Made by a program: the position numbers and the translations under genes. Shown here piece after piece: positions 1 through 8,899 of a stretch of 63,078 nt of DNA; position 1 is the stretch's first letter, and each line of letters begins with the position of its first letter. This stretch comes from Flavobacteriaceae bacterium. GTDB lineage: Bacteria > Bacteroidota > Bacteroidia > Flavobacteriales > Weeksellaceae. Where the stretch lies: positions 25,057 through 88,134 of the forward strand of contig JAUMXI010000004.1 in the NCBI GenBank assembly GCA_030529185.1, read 5' to 3'. Under the pieces are notes generated by a model. That model was given only the letters and a program-made list of their open reading frames with translations, was not told the DNA's origin and searched no databases.

Positions 1-117
1 TTTTCTTCACGCCACGAATCCAATGCCGTTTTTTGCGTTTGGAGATAAAGGGGGGGCAAATGAAAACATTATTTGCCAAAGCTTTAATGACCTACGGAAC
101 ACAAGCCGTGAAGAAAA
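1..117. repeat. Short repeat element, copy A (13-bp terminal inverted repeats)
   Basis: This is the first of two near-identical copies; the second is at 277-392. It begins TTTTCTTCACGCC and ends with the reverse complement of that sequence with one mismatch. Inside is a small hairpin (GCAAAT...ATTTGC) and a run of seven G. It differs from copy B by one extra G in the run and two or three substitutions. The window starts exactly at the element, so its left flank is unknown. It has no coding capacity and resembles a MITE in layout, but that is inference from the ends alone. Confidence 0.75.
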
Positions 118-276
118 GAGGAAGTGATAAGGTTTTTATCTGTTCTTTTGTCTTCATACAAAAGAACCAAAAAATCAAGGCTGTGGATTCTTAGGCTAAA
201 AATCGTTTTCGCTTCGCTGAAAATCTCCTAACTCGCTCCGCTCAAACAAGGATATTTCCGACGCTACGCTCTCCGA
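118..276. repeat. Dispersed intergenic repeat, left module
   Basis: Non-coding segment between the two 116-117 bp copies. It holds a hairpin (TTCTTTTGT at 143-151 against ACAAAAGAA at 158-166), then CCAAAAAATCAAG and GGCTAAAAAT. The same order of motifs recurs at about 59920-60085, where it is again followed by a TTTTCTTAACGCC sequence. This module and the TIR element may therefore be parts of one larger repeat. No open reading frame with plausible protein content was seen. Confidence 0.6.
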
Positions 277-392
277 TTTTCTTCACGCCACGAATCCAAT
301 GCCGTTTTTTGCGTTTGGAGATAAAGGGGGGCAAATGAAAACATTATTTGCCAAAGTTTTAATGACCTACGGAACACAAGGCGTGAAGAAAA
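277..392. repeat. Short repeat element, copy B (perfect 13-bp terminal inverted repeats)
   Basis: Near-identical direct repeat of 1-117. Here the ends are perfect: TTTTCTTCACGCC at the left and GGCGTGAAGAAAA at the right. The internal G run is six long, against seven in copy A. No obvious target-site duplication flanks it. The 114 bp from here to the transporter gene hold only AT-rich leader sequence. Confidence 0.8.
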
Positions 393-481
393 TTTGAAAA
401 TTTTAGCCGAAAAAATCAGCCACAAAGTCTATGAATACGAATTTTTGAGGAGGTAGAAGAAATTAAAAAAATTAAAACTCT

Positions 482-489
482 TATATTTG
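482..489 (+). promoter_or_regulatory. Candidate -7 element of the POT transporter
   Basis: TATATTTG fits the Bacteroidota -7 consensus TAnnTTTG and lies 17 nt before the ATG at 507. No TTG sits at the usual -33 distance, so support is partial. Confidence 0.4.
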
Positions 490-506
490 ACAAAATTTTA
501 AATATT

Positions 507-2162
507 ATGAAAAATAAACACCCTAAGGGCTTACCTTATTTATTTTTTACCGAGATGTGGGAGCGTTTCGGTTATTATCTCATTCTTGGGATTTTTGTAC
601 TGTATATGATTGACCCAAAGGAATCTGGGGGCTTGGCGATTGATGACAAAATCGCTGATGATGTTTTTGGGACTTTCATCGCCCTGACTTACCTCACGCC
701 CTTTCTCGGCGGTTTCCTTGCCGATAAGATTTTGGGCTATGTAAAGGCGATTTATATCGGAGGGGCGTTGATGGGCTTGGGCTATATTGGTTTAGGGCTC
801 TCCCAAGACCTAATGATGTTTTATGTCTCTATGGGGGCCATCATCATCGGAAACGGTTTCTTCAAGCCGAGCATTTCCACACTTTTGGGAAATCTCTACT
901 CCGATGAGCAATATAAAGACAATAAAGACGCAGGATATAATATCTTCTATATGGGGATTAATTTGGGGGCGTTTGCGTGTAATATCATTGCGGCATTTAT
1001 GCGAAATAAATTCGGCTGGAGCGAGGCGTTCATTACCGCTGGGGTAGGAATGTTCTTGGGGCTTTTGGTCTTCTCTTTGGGGCAAAAGCATATCCTTCAC
1101 GCCAATGTTTTGAAACCTACGCAAGAGGGCGACACTACGATTGGTTCTATCTTGATGAAAGTATTCGTTCCTGCAATGGTGGCAGGAGGCTTGGGCTGGA
1201 TAATCCCAGGGAATATTTTCGGGTCAGATTCTACCGATGCCTTTATTTTTGCGTGTATCCCTGTGGTGTTCTTTTATGTTTCGCTTTATCTTCGTGCCAA
1301 TAAAGAGGATAAAAAACCTATCGGAGCATTATTGGCGATTTTCGCGGTGAGCTTGATGTTCTGGGCGGTCTTCAAACAAAATGGAACGGTGCTGACGCGT
1401 TGGGCGAAAAACTATACCGATAGAAGCGTCCCTGCCGTGATGGAAAAACCATTGGAAAGCATTTATTTAGTTGATGTAAAAGATTATAAAACCAGCGAAG
1501 TGCCTGTTTATGATGAAGCCTATCAGGTGGTAAAAAACGCCGATGGTTCTGCGAAAAAGGAGCAAGGGAAAGATATTTATTTCCGAAACATCAAGGCTGA
1601 ACAAAGAGCCGAGCTGGAGGCAAACCCAGATAAAAAAGTTTTCCTATACAATACGGAGCTATTTCAGTCCATCAATCCGTTTTGGGTAATTGTGCTGACG
1701 CCTTTGGTGGTGGGGGTATTTATGATGCTTCGCAAGAGAGGAAAAGAGCCGAGCACTCCTGCTAAAATCGTGATCGGAATGTTTATTTCAGCCTTGAGTT
1801 GCTTGGTAATGGTAGCGGCGGTAAATGCTGGGGACAATGGAGCGGTAAAATCTTCGGCTATGTGGCTAGTGGTGGCCTATGGTATAATTACGATTGGGGA
1901 ACTTTGCCTCTCACCGATGGGGCTTTCTTTGGTGTCCAAGCTTTCTCCACCGCGAATTACTGCCCTAATGATGGGGGGCTTCTTCCTTTCTACTTCTATC
2001 GGGAATAAGCTCTCTGGTGTATTGGCAAGTATGTGGTACGGCTACGAAAATAAAGCCAATTTCTTCTGGGTGAATTTTGCCCTGTTGCTGGTTGCCACCC
2101 TGATAGGGATTTCCATTTTAAAAAGCCTTAACAAAGCCTTAAAAGAAAAGGGCGTAAAATAA
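507..2162 (+). CDS. POT/PTR family proton-dependent oligopeptide transporter
   Basis: Inner-membrane major facilitator protein that imports di- and tripeptides with protons. The POT signature E16xxE19R20F21xY23Y24 is at the N-terminus and the PTR2 motif FYMGINLGA follows around residue 147. Hydrophobic helices cover most of the 551 residues. A hydrophilic insert at about residues 300-385 separates two helices; such an insert is common in Bacteroidota members. The ATG follows an AT-rich leader. It is a single gene that ends at a bidirectional terminator shared with the convergent yceI-like gene. Family assignment is firm; the peptide preference cannot be read from sequence. Confidence 0.93.
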   Translation: MKNKHPKGLPYLFFTEMWERFGYYLILGIFVLYMIDPKESGGLAIDDKIADDVFGTFIALTYLTPFLGGFLADKILGYVKAIYIGGALMGLGYIGLGLSQDLMMFYVSMGAIIIGNGFFKPSISTLLGNLYSDEQYKDNKDAGYNIFYMGINLGAFACNIIAAFMRNKFGWSEAFITAGVGMFLGLLVFSLGQKHILHANVLKPTQEGDTTIGSILMKVFVPAMVAGGLGWIIPGNIFGSDSTDAFIFACIPVVFFYVSLYLRANKEDKKPIGALLAIFAVSLMFWAVFKQNGTVLTRWAKNYTDRSVPAVMEKPLESIYLVDVKDYKTSEVPVYDEAYQVVKNADGSAKKEQGKDIYFRNIKAEQRAELEANPDKKVFLYNTELFQSINPFWVIVLTPLVVGVFMMLRKRGKEPSTPAKIVIGMFISALSCLVMVAAVNAGDNGAVKSSAMWLVVAYGIITIGELCLSPMGLSLVSKLSPPRITALMMGGFFLSTSIGNKLSGVLASMWYGYENKANFFWVNFALLLVATLIGISILKSLNKALKEKGVK

Positions 2163-2166
2163 AAAT

Positions 2167-2197
2167 AAAAAAGTGATGCACAGTGCATCACTTTTTT
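2167..2197. terminator. Bidirectional terminator between POT transporter and YceI gene
   Basis: Perfect 8-bp stem GTGATGCA/TGCATCAC with a 3-nt loop, A-rich on the left and T-rich on the right. It can stop transcription from both convergent genes. Confidence 0.85.
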
Positions 2198-2198
2198 G

Positions 2199-2768
2199 TT
2201 ATTGAGCCTTGAGGCTTACCGTCAAATCTATTTCGTCTTTAATGACTACATCTTTCATTGTGGCTTTGAAAGCTACGCCGAAAACTTGTCTATCAAAGCT
2301 GAATTTATCCGATTGAAGGCTCACGCCGTTTTTATTTACCACTACATTGGCTGGGAAAGAGACTTTTGCGGTTTTTCCTTTCAATGTCAGTTCCCCCTCA
2401 ATATTTGCATTAAACGGCTTGTTTTTAGGATTCATTTTCACGGAAGTGATTTTGTAAGTTGCCGTTGGGTATTTTTCTACCGCAAAGAAATCTTCTCCTT
2501 TCAAATGATTGTCCAAGCTTTCTTTTCTTTTTCCCTCCAAATCGGTGGTGTTGATGCTTTTCATATCCAGCACGAAGGTTCCCCCTAGGATTGCTCCGTT
2601 CTTTACCTCTATTTGCCCCTCTTTCAAGTCCAAAGTTCCGTAATGGGAAGAAGCTTCGGTTTTCATCACTTTGTAGCCCCACCATTGTATTTCTGATTGG
2701 CTTACTTTTCTTACCTGTGCAGTAAGCATACCTGATGCCAAAACTGCTAATAATGCTAATTTTTTCAT
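2199..2768 (-). CDS. YceI family periplasmic protein
   Basis: A 189-residue secreted protein with an N-terminal signal peptide (MKKLALLAVLASGMLTAQ, cleavage probably after residue 17 or 18). The rest is a single YceI lipocalin-like domain, a beta barrel that in characterised relatives binds polyisoprenoid lipids. Typical strands are seen (KSINTTDLEGK, YPTATYKITSV, ELTLKGKTAKVSFPANV). Length matches the family. It shares a terminator with the transporter and is followed upstream by the DUF6261 gene, 29 nt away. Its physiological ligand here is unknown. Confidence 0.9.
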   Translation of the reverse strand: MKKLALLAVLASGMLTAQVRKVSQSEIQWWGYKVMKTEASSHYGTLDLKEGQIEVKNGAILGGTFVLDMKSINTTDLEGKRKESLDNHLKGEDFFAVEKYPTATYKITSVKMNPKNKPFNANIEGELTLKGKTAKVSFPANVVVNKNGVSLQSDKFSFDRQVFGVAFKATMKDVVIKDEIDLTVSLKAQ

Positions 2769-2797
2769 TTTGAGAATTTATTTTTTTACTTTAAAAT

Positions 2798-3466
2798 TTA
2801 ACTGCTCTTTGCGGCTTTCACCAGCTCGTTGATGTCTTGGTAAAGGTCTTCCCATACGGGTTGCGACTTCATCACTTTCAAGAAATCCAGATAGGTGCGG
2901 AGGGCTTTCTCCAGGTCCTTTCTCAGGGCTGTAGCACTCGGTATTTTGCGAAGTTCTGCATTGGCTTCGCTTTGCTCTGCGAAGATGGTTTCAAAGGCAT
3001 CTTGCTTGGTTTTCAAATCTTTAAACGCAGGGAGGATGCCCAGTGCGGTGAGCGAGGCTTTGTGGTCTGATTTTTCAAATTCTTCAATGAGTTTTTTCAG
3101 TTGAGCCGTCTCGGTGGAGTAGCTTTGCCTGTCCATATCCGTGCCGTAGGTTTTAATGATTTCGTAAAGTTCTTTCGCCTTATCGGCATTGGGTGCGATG
3201 CTCAACTGCTGATAACCCCACAAAAAGTTTTTGAGTGCCGAAAAGGCTTTGTCTCTGGCTTCGTCTGCCTCGGCTACGGATTTTCCTTTGCCACTGAACG
3301 CCTGTTTGGTATAGACCTCATCATACTTTGCAAAAACTCCCTCCAACGCCGTAAGCAAAGGCTGATTTTCCGTAATCTTGTACTTGCCACTTTTGGAAGA
3401 AACAATAGTTCTTTGGGCTAATGTGGCTAAATCTTTGGTAGATAGCCTTGATAGTGAAATTTTCAT
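2798..3466 (-). CDS. DUF6261 family protein
   Basis: A 222-residue, helix-rich, soluble protein that opens with the LSRLSTKDLATLA segment typical of Bacteroidota DUF6261 proteins. It has no signal peptide and no recognisable catalytic motif; Lys and Glu are abundant. Function is unknown. It may be cotranscribed with the downstream yceI-like gene (29-nt gap). A TATCTTTG element lies about 45 nt upstream of the start. The family call is from memory of the N-terminal pattern, not a search. Confidence 0.7.
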   Translation of the reverse strand: MKISLSRLSTKDLATLAQRTIVSSKSGKYKITENQPLLTALEGVFAKYDEVYTKQAFSGKGKSVAEADEARDKAFSALKNFLWGYQQLSIAPNADKAKELYEIIKTYGTDMDRQSYSTETAQLKKLIEEFEKSDHKASLTALGILPAFKDLKTKQDAFETIFAEQSEANAELRKIPSATALRKDLEKALRTYLDFLKVMKSQPVWEDLYQDINELVKAAKSS

Positions 3467-3511
3467 AATCTTTTGGATTTAAGGATTATACTATAATTAA
3501 TTAAACTCCAC

Positions 3512-3519
3512 CAAAGATA
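3512..3519 (-). promoter_or_regulatory. Candidate -7 element for the DUF6261 gene
   Basis: On the minus strand this reads TATCTTTG, a full match to TAnnTTTG. A TTG lies 24 nt further upstream (3544-3546), slightly farther than usual. Confidence 0.5.
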
Positions 3520-3539
3520 ATAAATTTATACATTAACTC

Positions 3540-3690
3540 CACCCAACTTGCGGGAACTTAATGTAAATTGACATTTAATTAAAACACCTCTGCAGGGGCT
3601 TGACTTCGTTTGTGCTTAGGCTTCTCCAACTTGCAGGAACAAAACCGCAACCGCATTTTAATTAAAACATCTTGCGGGAGCTTGATGTAT
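3540..3690. repeat. Degenerate CTTGCGGG-type repeat cluster beside the RM cassette
   Basis: Between the DUF6261 start and the methyltransferase 3' end, a short motif recurs: AACTTGCGGGAAC (about 3545), a CTCTGCAGGGGCTTGA variant (about 3588), AACTTGCAGGAAC (about 3629) and CTTGCGGGAGCTTGATG (about 3671). Two copies are preceded by TTTAATTAAAACA. No gene is seen in this stretch of about 250 bp. It marks the left edge of the cassette. Confidence 0.5.
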
Positions 3691-3717
3691 GAATACATTG
3701 AGGGGAAACAGGGGAAA

Positions 3718-4704
3718 TCAAAAAAGAGTAGAGCTTTTACAATCTATCCCATTAATACTTTTTACAATATTTTCTGCTATTTTTTGTACCACGGGAATAC
3801 TCACAGAGTTTCCAGCTTGTTTATAAAGGTGTGAATTAGATATTTTCGGTAAAATAAAATTTGACGGAAATCCTTGAAAATTAAAACATTCTCTGGGGGT
3901 TAATTTTCTAAACTCATCATTTATCTTTATAAGAGGAACATTATGCCCGCCTGTTCCCATATTTGCAGTAAGCGTTGGACAAACATTTGATTTATTTTCT
4001 CTCACATATTGTCTCCTGAATTGATAAATTGTATTTTCATTCTGCATTTCTTTCTTTAACATTTCATACATATATTTATCTTCTCTGTAATAAAATTTTT
4101 CATCTACTACTTTTTCTTGTAGCATATCTTTTATTGTGTTGGTTAATTTTTCCTTTTGAGGAAAATCAAAACAATTAATTTGTTCTTGTGAATAATATTC
4201 ATTATCAAAAGCCACAATAAAAATTCTTTCACGATTATGAGGTACATTCCCATAATCTTTTGTATTTAAGACTTTGGCAAAAAAAGTATAATTTCTTTCT
4301 TCAATGGAATTTTTAATTACTTTGAAAGTATTTCCATTATCGTGTCCGACAAGGTTTTTAACATTTTCAAAGAATAAAATTTTTGGACGCATTACATCTA
4401 CAAAATCCATCATTCTGAAAAAATGATTTCCTCTATTATCGTCAAATCCTTTCCTGTATCCTGCTACAGAAAAAGGCTGACACGGAAATCCTCCTGCCAA
4501 TATATCTATTTCTGCCAATTGCTCTATATCCAAAGCCATAACATCTCCCTCTATGAGCAGATGTGAAAAATTTTCTCTATATGTAATACAAGCGTTTTTG
4601 TCAAACTCATTTGCCCATTCTATTTCACAACCTGCATTGATAAACCCTTGGCAAATTCCACCGACACCTGCATAAAGACTTCCAACTTTTAAAGTTTTAT
4701 TCAT
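3718..4704 (-). CDS. DNA (cytosine-5) methyltransferase of a type II RM system
   Basis: A 328-residue C5-cytosine methyltransferase that protects the host from the endonuclease encoded just upstream. The family motifs are in order: motif I YAGVGGICQGF near the N-terminus (SAM binding), motif IV FPCQPFSVAG with the catalytic Cys, motif VI FENVKNL, a target-recognition region with TLTANMGTGGH, motif IX RKLTPRECFNFQGFP and motif X KQAGNSVSIPVV. Length and motif spacing look complete. It has its own -7 element (4725-4732) and an operator-like box over the likely start site, so it may be transcribed separately from the C-R genes. Base composition is visibly more AT-rich than groEL next door. The recognition sequence is not known; if the endonuclease is Bsp6I-like it would be GCNGC. 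Confidence 0.93.
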   Translation of the reverse strand: MNKTLKVGSLYAGVGGICQGFINAGCEIEWANEFDKNACITYRENFSHLLIEGDVMALDIEQLAEIDILAGGFPCQPFSVAGYRKGFDDNRGNHFFRMMDFVDVMRPKILFFENVKNLVGHDNGNTFKVIKNSIEERNYTFFAKVLNTKDYGNVPHNRERIFIVAFDNEYYSQEQINCFDFPQKEKLTNTIKDMLQEKVVDEKFYYREDKYMYEMLKKEMQNENTIYQFRRQYVRENKSNVCPTLTANMGTGGHNVPLIKINDEFRKLTPRECFNFQGFPSNFILPKISNSHLYKQAGNSVSIPVVQKIAENIVKSINGIDCKSSTLF

Positions 4705-4709
4705 TTCTT

Positions 4710-4724
4710 GATAACAATAGTATG
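4710..4724 (-). promoter_or_regulatory. Candidate controller-protein operator, methyltransferase copy
   Basis: On the minus strand this reads CATACTATTGTTATC. It directly follows the -7 element and would cover the transcription start. It matches 12 of 15 positions with the box at 5607-5621 and closely resembles 5561-5575. Confidence 0.5.
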
Positions 4725-4732
4725 CAAATGTA
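4725..4732 (-). promoter_or_regulatory. Candidate -7 element of the methyltransferase gene
   Basis: Minus strand TACATTTG, matching TAnnTTTG, in the 31-nt gap between endonuclease and methyltransferase. No clear TTG at -33. Confidence 0.45.
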
Positions 4733-4735
4733 TGA

Positions 4736-5338
4736 TTATTTTGTGAATGGTAATCGATTTAAAATTGTATTTTCATCAAATAAGTCAAAAGTAATTGCTT
4801 GTATTGAATTCCTTTGTATAATTTCAGTAAAAATTGAAAAGCGAGGTCTTTTTCCTTGTCCTTGAAAATCTTGAAAAGTAGCTATTTTATTAACAGCTTG
4901 ACTATAAATTAAAGCATTTGGGATATGATACACATCAAATTTACCATTCCAATTTCCTTCTTTATAAAAATCCAAGAAATAAATTTCGTCCCAAACGGAT
5001 TTTGGTCCAAAAGAAGTTAAGTCAGGAATAACGCTACATGCTTTTATTTGAATTCTTTTGTGAGTACGAGGACAGTAAGCATCAAATGAAGTATGAACAT
5101 TTTTTCCTAATTTGGGATTATTCAGCCTATAAGTACCTGTAAATAAACAAAAGGCAACTTCTGATAATCCTTCTGGCAGATTGATAGCTCTTGCATTAAA
5201 ACTTCTTAATTTATGACAAAGCGATATCCAATCTTTATAGATAATTTGTAATTGTTTAAGGTCTTTTAACTCAAAAATATCGGCACAAACATTAAATTCT
5301 CCTTCAGGGAGTATGATTTTTACATTCTCTTGTTTCAT
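4736..5338 (-). CDS. Type II restriction endonuclease, probably Bsp6I family
   Basis: A 200-residue protein between the controller and the methyltransferase, where the cognate endonuclease is expected. A candidate PD-(D/E)xK core is seen in the middle: an acidic residue in SFDAYCPRTHKR followed by the QIKA strand, then WDEIYFLDFY and KFDVYHIP. I recall the GPK-x-WDE-x-YFLDFY pattern from the Bsp6I family (GCNGC cutters), but this was not searched. The start is 3 nt after the controller stop, so the two are translationally linked. An unrelated small nuclease fold is possible; its role as the RM partner is well supported by position. Confidence 0.7.
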   Translation of the reverse strand: MKQENVKIILPEGEFNVCADIFELKDLKQLQIIYKDWISLCHKLRSFNARAINLPEGLSEVAFCLFTGTYRLNNPKLGKNVHTSFDAYCPRTHKRIQIKACSVIPDLTSFGPKSVWDEIYFLDFYKEGNWNGKFDVYHIPNALIYSQAVNKIATFQDFQGQGKRPRFSIFTEIIQRNSIQAITFDLFDENTILNRLPFTK

Positions 5339-5341
5339 TGC

Positions 5342-5557
5342 TTATGGTTTCAAAAGTTCTACTATTTCAACTTCTAATGCATTAGCAATTTTTTGGATGT
5401 TGATGAGAGTAATATTTTTTTCAGCTCGTTCAATCATCCCTATATATGTTCGATGTAAATCAGCTTTGAAAGACAACTGCTCTTGTGATAAACCTTTTTC
5501 TTTTCTCAATTCTTTTACTCTATTCCCAAATAGAATTAATATGTCTTCTGATTTCAT
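5342..5557 (-). CDS. XRE-family helix-turn-helix controller (C) protein
   Basis: A 71-residue DNA-binding protein that is almost entirely one XRE/Cro helix-turn-helix domain (RVKELRKEKGLSQEQLSFKA as helices 1-2, RTYIGMIERAEKN as the recognition region). The ATG at 5557 is preferred over a TTG 21 nt upstream, because the latter overlaps the -7 element. Controller proteins of this size time RM expression by activating their own C-R operon and repressing the methyltransferase. The order C-R-M with three similar boxes upstream of C and M fits that model, though activation or repression here is inferred. Confidence 0.85.
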   Translation of the reverse strand: MKSEDILILFGNRVKELRKEKGLSQEQLSFKADLHRTYIGMIERAEKNITLINIQKIANALEVEIVELLKP

Positions 5558-5560
5558 TTT

Positions 5561-5575
5561 GCTAATGTTAGTATG
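5561..5575 (-). promoter_or_regulatory. Candidate controller operator at the C-gene start site
   Basis: Minus strand CATACTAACATTAGC. It lies between the -7 element and the ATG and so overlaps the predicted transcript start. It forms an imperfect inverted repeat (13 of 15) with 5607-5621. Confidence 0.5.
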
Positions 5576-5606
5576 CAAATCTAAAACGATAATTATTGTA
5601 TTTCAA
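5576..5606 (-). promoter_or_regulatory. Promoter of the C-R operon
   Basis: Minus strand TAGATTTG (-7, 5576-5583) with TTG at 5604-5606, 20 nt apart: a good Bacteroidota promoter. The predicted transcript starts about 12 nt before the controller ATG. Confidence 0.65.
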
Positions 5607-5621
5607 CATACTATTATTAGC
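5607..5621 (+). promoter_or_regulatory. Candidate controller operator upstream of the C-R promoter
   Basis: Plus strand CATACTATTATTAGC, immediately upstream of the -33 TTG and in the opposite orientation to the start-site box. Box centres are about 46 bp apart. Confidence 0.5.
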
Positions 5622-5634
5622 ATTTAAACAACAA

Positions 5635-5666
5635 AAAAGACCAACAACCTTAGTCGTTGGTCTTTT
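5635..5666. terminator. Terminator after groEL
   Basis: Perfect 11-bp stem (AAAAGACCAAC with GTTGGTCTTTT) and a 10-nt loop. A and T runs on the two sides allow use in both directions; groEL is the gene it ends. Confidence 0.85.
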
Positions 5667-5692
5667 AAATTTATCGCCACAGACGCTGTCTG

Positions 5693-7351
<1,659 letters not shown>

Positions 7352-7361
<10 letters not shown>

Positions 7362-7738
7362 ATAACTATTTGCCTTTCCGCTGAATTATTATTTAATGTA
7401 TTTCTGAATGCTACCAATTGTTTTTTGACGATAACTAATTCTTGATGTAAAATTTCAAAATCTTCTTGATTTAAATATTCCAAATCCTTAGCGAGAAGCA
7501 ATTGGTTTTCTGCTTCGTTTGAAGAGCCAAGAGCGATATTGAGAAAATTTGCAAACTCTTTATCAGAACTTCGCCCCGCTCCCTCCGAAATATTATAGGA
7601 AATAGAAGCGAAAGAGCGTCTGATTTGTGAAATCAAGCCAAACATTTCTTCTTTTGGAAAAGTTTTAGTGACTTGATAAATTTTCAAAACCAACTGATGA
7701 CTCAACTGCCATACTGTGAATTTTTTGAAATCTCTCAT
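7352..7738 (-). CDS. Four-helix-bundle protein (S23 / rRNA intervening-sequence type) inside groESL
   Basis: A 128-residue protein of the four-helix-bundle family named after ORFs in 23S rRNA intervening sequences. Typical features are the [21 protein letters not shown] opening, the [22 protein letters not shown] helix with the SIxxNIxEG motif, and a [18 protein letters not shown] stretch (written here as separate parts of one helix pair). It lies between groES (34 nt upstream) and groEL (30 nt downstream), where no gene is normally found. Short inverted repeats flank it, which suggests insertion as a unit. Molecular function is not established for the family. Confidence 0.85.
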
Positions 7739-7747
7739 AATTAAAAG

Positions 7748-7779
7748 CTATCCGCCAATAGCTAATCGCTATTAGCCAA
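7748..7779. repeat. GGC-TATTAGC type short repeat, groES side
   Basis: Degenerate repeat of GCCAATAGCTAATCGCTATTAGCC type between the four-helix-bundle start and the groES stop; inverted relative to 7334-7361. Confidence 0.5.
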
Positions 7780-8050
7780 GAATTCCTAACAGGTCGGACT
7801 CTCTAACTATCAAATACTCTTTATTATTGAGTTTCAATTCTGTTCCAGCGTATTTTCCGTAAAGGACTTTATCGCCTACTTTTACGGTCATAGGCTCGTC
7901 TTTTTTACCCTCACCTATGGCTACTACTACGCCCTCTTGTGGTTTTTCTTTCGCTGTATCTGGAATGATGATTCCTGATGCTGTTTTGGTCTCTGCGGCT
8001 ACTGGCTCTACCAATACTCTGTCCGCTAATGGTTTGAAATTTACTGACAT
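7772..8050 (-). CDS. groES: Co-chaperonin GroES (10 kDa)
   Basis: A 92-residue lid protein for GroEL. Typical segments are [12 protein letters not shown] at the start, the mobile-loop region [21 protein letters not shown], and [16 protein letters not shown] toward the end. It is the first gene of the operon. Upstream (8051-8261) is a divergent region shared with the barrel protein gene; no CIRCE operator and no perfect TAnnTTTG element were found for groES. Confidence 0.97.
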   Translation of the reverse strand: MSVNFKPLADRVLVEPVAAETKTASGIIIPDTAKEKPQEGVVVAIGEGKKDEPMTVKVGDKVLYGKYAGTELKLNNKEYLIVRESDLLGILG

Positions 8051-8261
8051 ATTTTTAATTTTTTACAATTTTTTAAATAATATTTACTACCTCACGAAGA
8101 ATATGCCAAGCGGAAAATTATGACTAAAATTCATCTTGGCTAAAATTTAATATGACTTTTTGTCTTAATGTCATAGTTTTTTTCTAAATCAGAGCAAAAA
8201 ACGCGGTGGCATAAATTTTGATGCTAATAAAGAACATTAATTTAAAATTCAAATAAAAAAG

Positions 8262-8822
8262 ATGAGAAAATTAGTTTTAGGAGCTGTAGTATTTGCAGCA
8301 GGATTATTTAACAATGCAAATGCACAAATCCAAAAAGACAACTGGATGATTGGAGGTCAAGTAGCAAATGTTAATTTTACAACCCCTTTCCAATTGAATT
8401 TAACTCCACAAGTTGGATATTTCGTTAAAGATAACTGGGCTGTAGGAGCACAAGTTGGATTAGGTATGACAAGTGTAGGAGGCAACACAGCTGCTGATTG
8501 GACTTTGGGTGCTTTTACTAGATATTATTTAGGAGAAAATGATATCAACACTTTATTGAAAAACGGAAGATTTTTCGGTGAAGGTATTGTAGGACTAGGT
8601 GGTAAAAATGGACAAGCAACTACCAATGGAATCAACTTAGGTGTGGGTGCAGGATATTCTTACTTCATTTCTCGTAATGTAAGTTTAGATGCTATTCTTA
8701 AGTTTGAAACTGTTGTAGGTGCTGGAAACACAGCAGGACAAGGTAAATTAGGATTGAATGTTGGATTCCAAATTTTCTTGCCTACAGCAAAAGTAAAAGC
8801 AGCTTTGAACGATAGACAATAA
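8262..8822 (+). CDS. Small outer-membrane beta-barrel protein
   Basis: A 186-residue secreted protein with a clear signal peptide (MRKLVLGAVVFAAGLFNNANA, cleavage before QIQ). The mature part is rich in Gly, Asn and aromatic residues in alternating strands and ends in a strand with terminal hydrophobics (GLNVGFQIF), as in OmpA/OmpW-like 8-stranded barrels. The codon choice is A/T-rich and uniform, as in highly expressed surface proteins. The leader is A-rich without a Shine-Dalgarno sequence. The best -7 candidate, AAATTTTG ending at 8220, has one mismatch. No specific function can be assigned. Confidence 0.8.
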   Translation: MRKLVLGAVVFAAGLFNNANAQIQKDNWMIGGQVANVNFTTPFQLNLTPQVGYFVKDNWAVGAQVGLGMTSVGGNTAADWTLGAFTRYYLGENDINTLLKNGRFFGEGIVGLGGKNGQATTNGINLGVGAGYSYFISRNVSLDAILKFETVVGAGNTAGQGKLGLNVGFQIFLPTAKVKAALNDRQ

Positions 8823-8842
8823 AATGCTTTTTTTACATTACA

Positions 8843-8872
8843 AAGCGGAGAGTTTTTCTCCGCTTTTTTTTG
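8843..8872 (+). terminator. Terminator after the beta-barrel gene
   Basis: Stem AAAGCGGAGA/TCTCCGCTTT with a short T-rich loop followed by eight T. Confidence 0.88.
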
Positions 8873-8899
8873 TAAATTGCCCTTTCAAAATTTGAGAGA

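Noticed and set aside
1-392. Insertion sequence remnant with transposase
   Set aside because: No frame in this region encodes transposase-like residues; only the inverted ends are IS-like.
5313-5627. 104-codon plus-strand frame opposite the controller gene
   Set aside because: Antisense shadow of a clear XRE protein; no conserved features.
8100-8225. Sigma-54-like TGGCA-N9-11 sequences upstream of groES and the barrel gene
   Set aside because: The -12 GC is replaced by GT or GA in both, so they do not meet the invariant GG/GC rule.
8051-8261. CIRCE operator for groESL
   Set aside because: No TTAGCACTC-N9-GAGTGCTAA inverted repeat is present.
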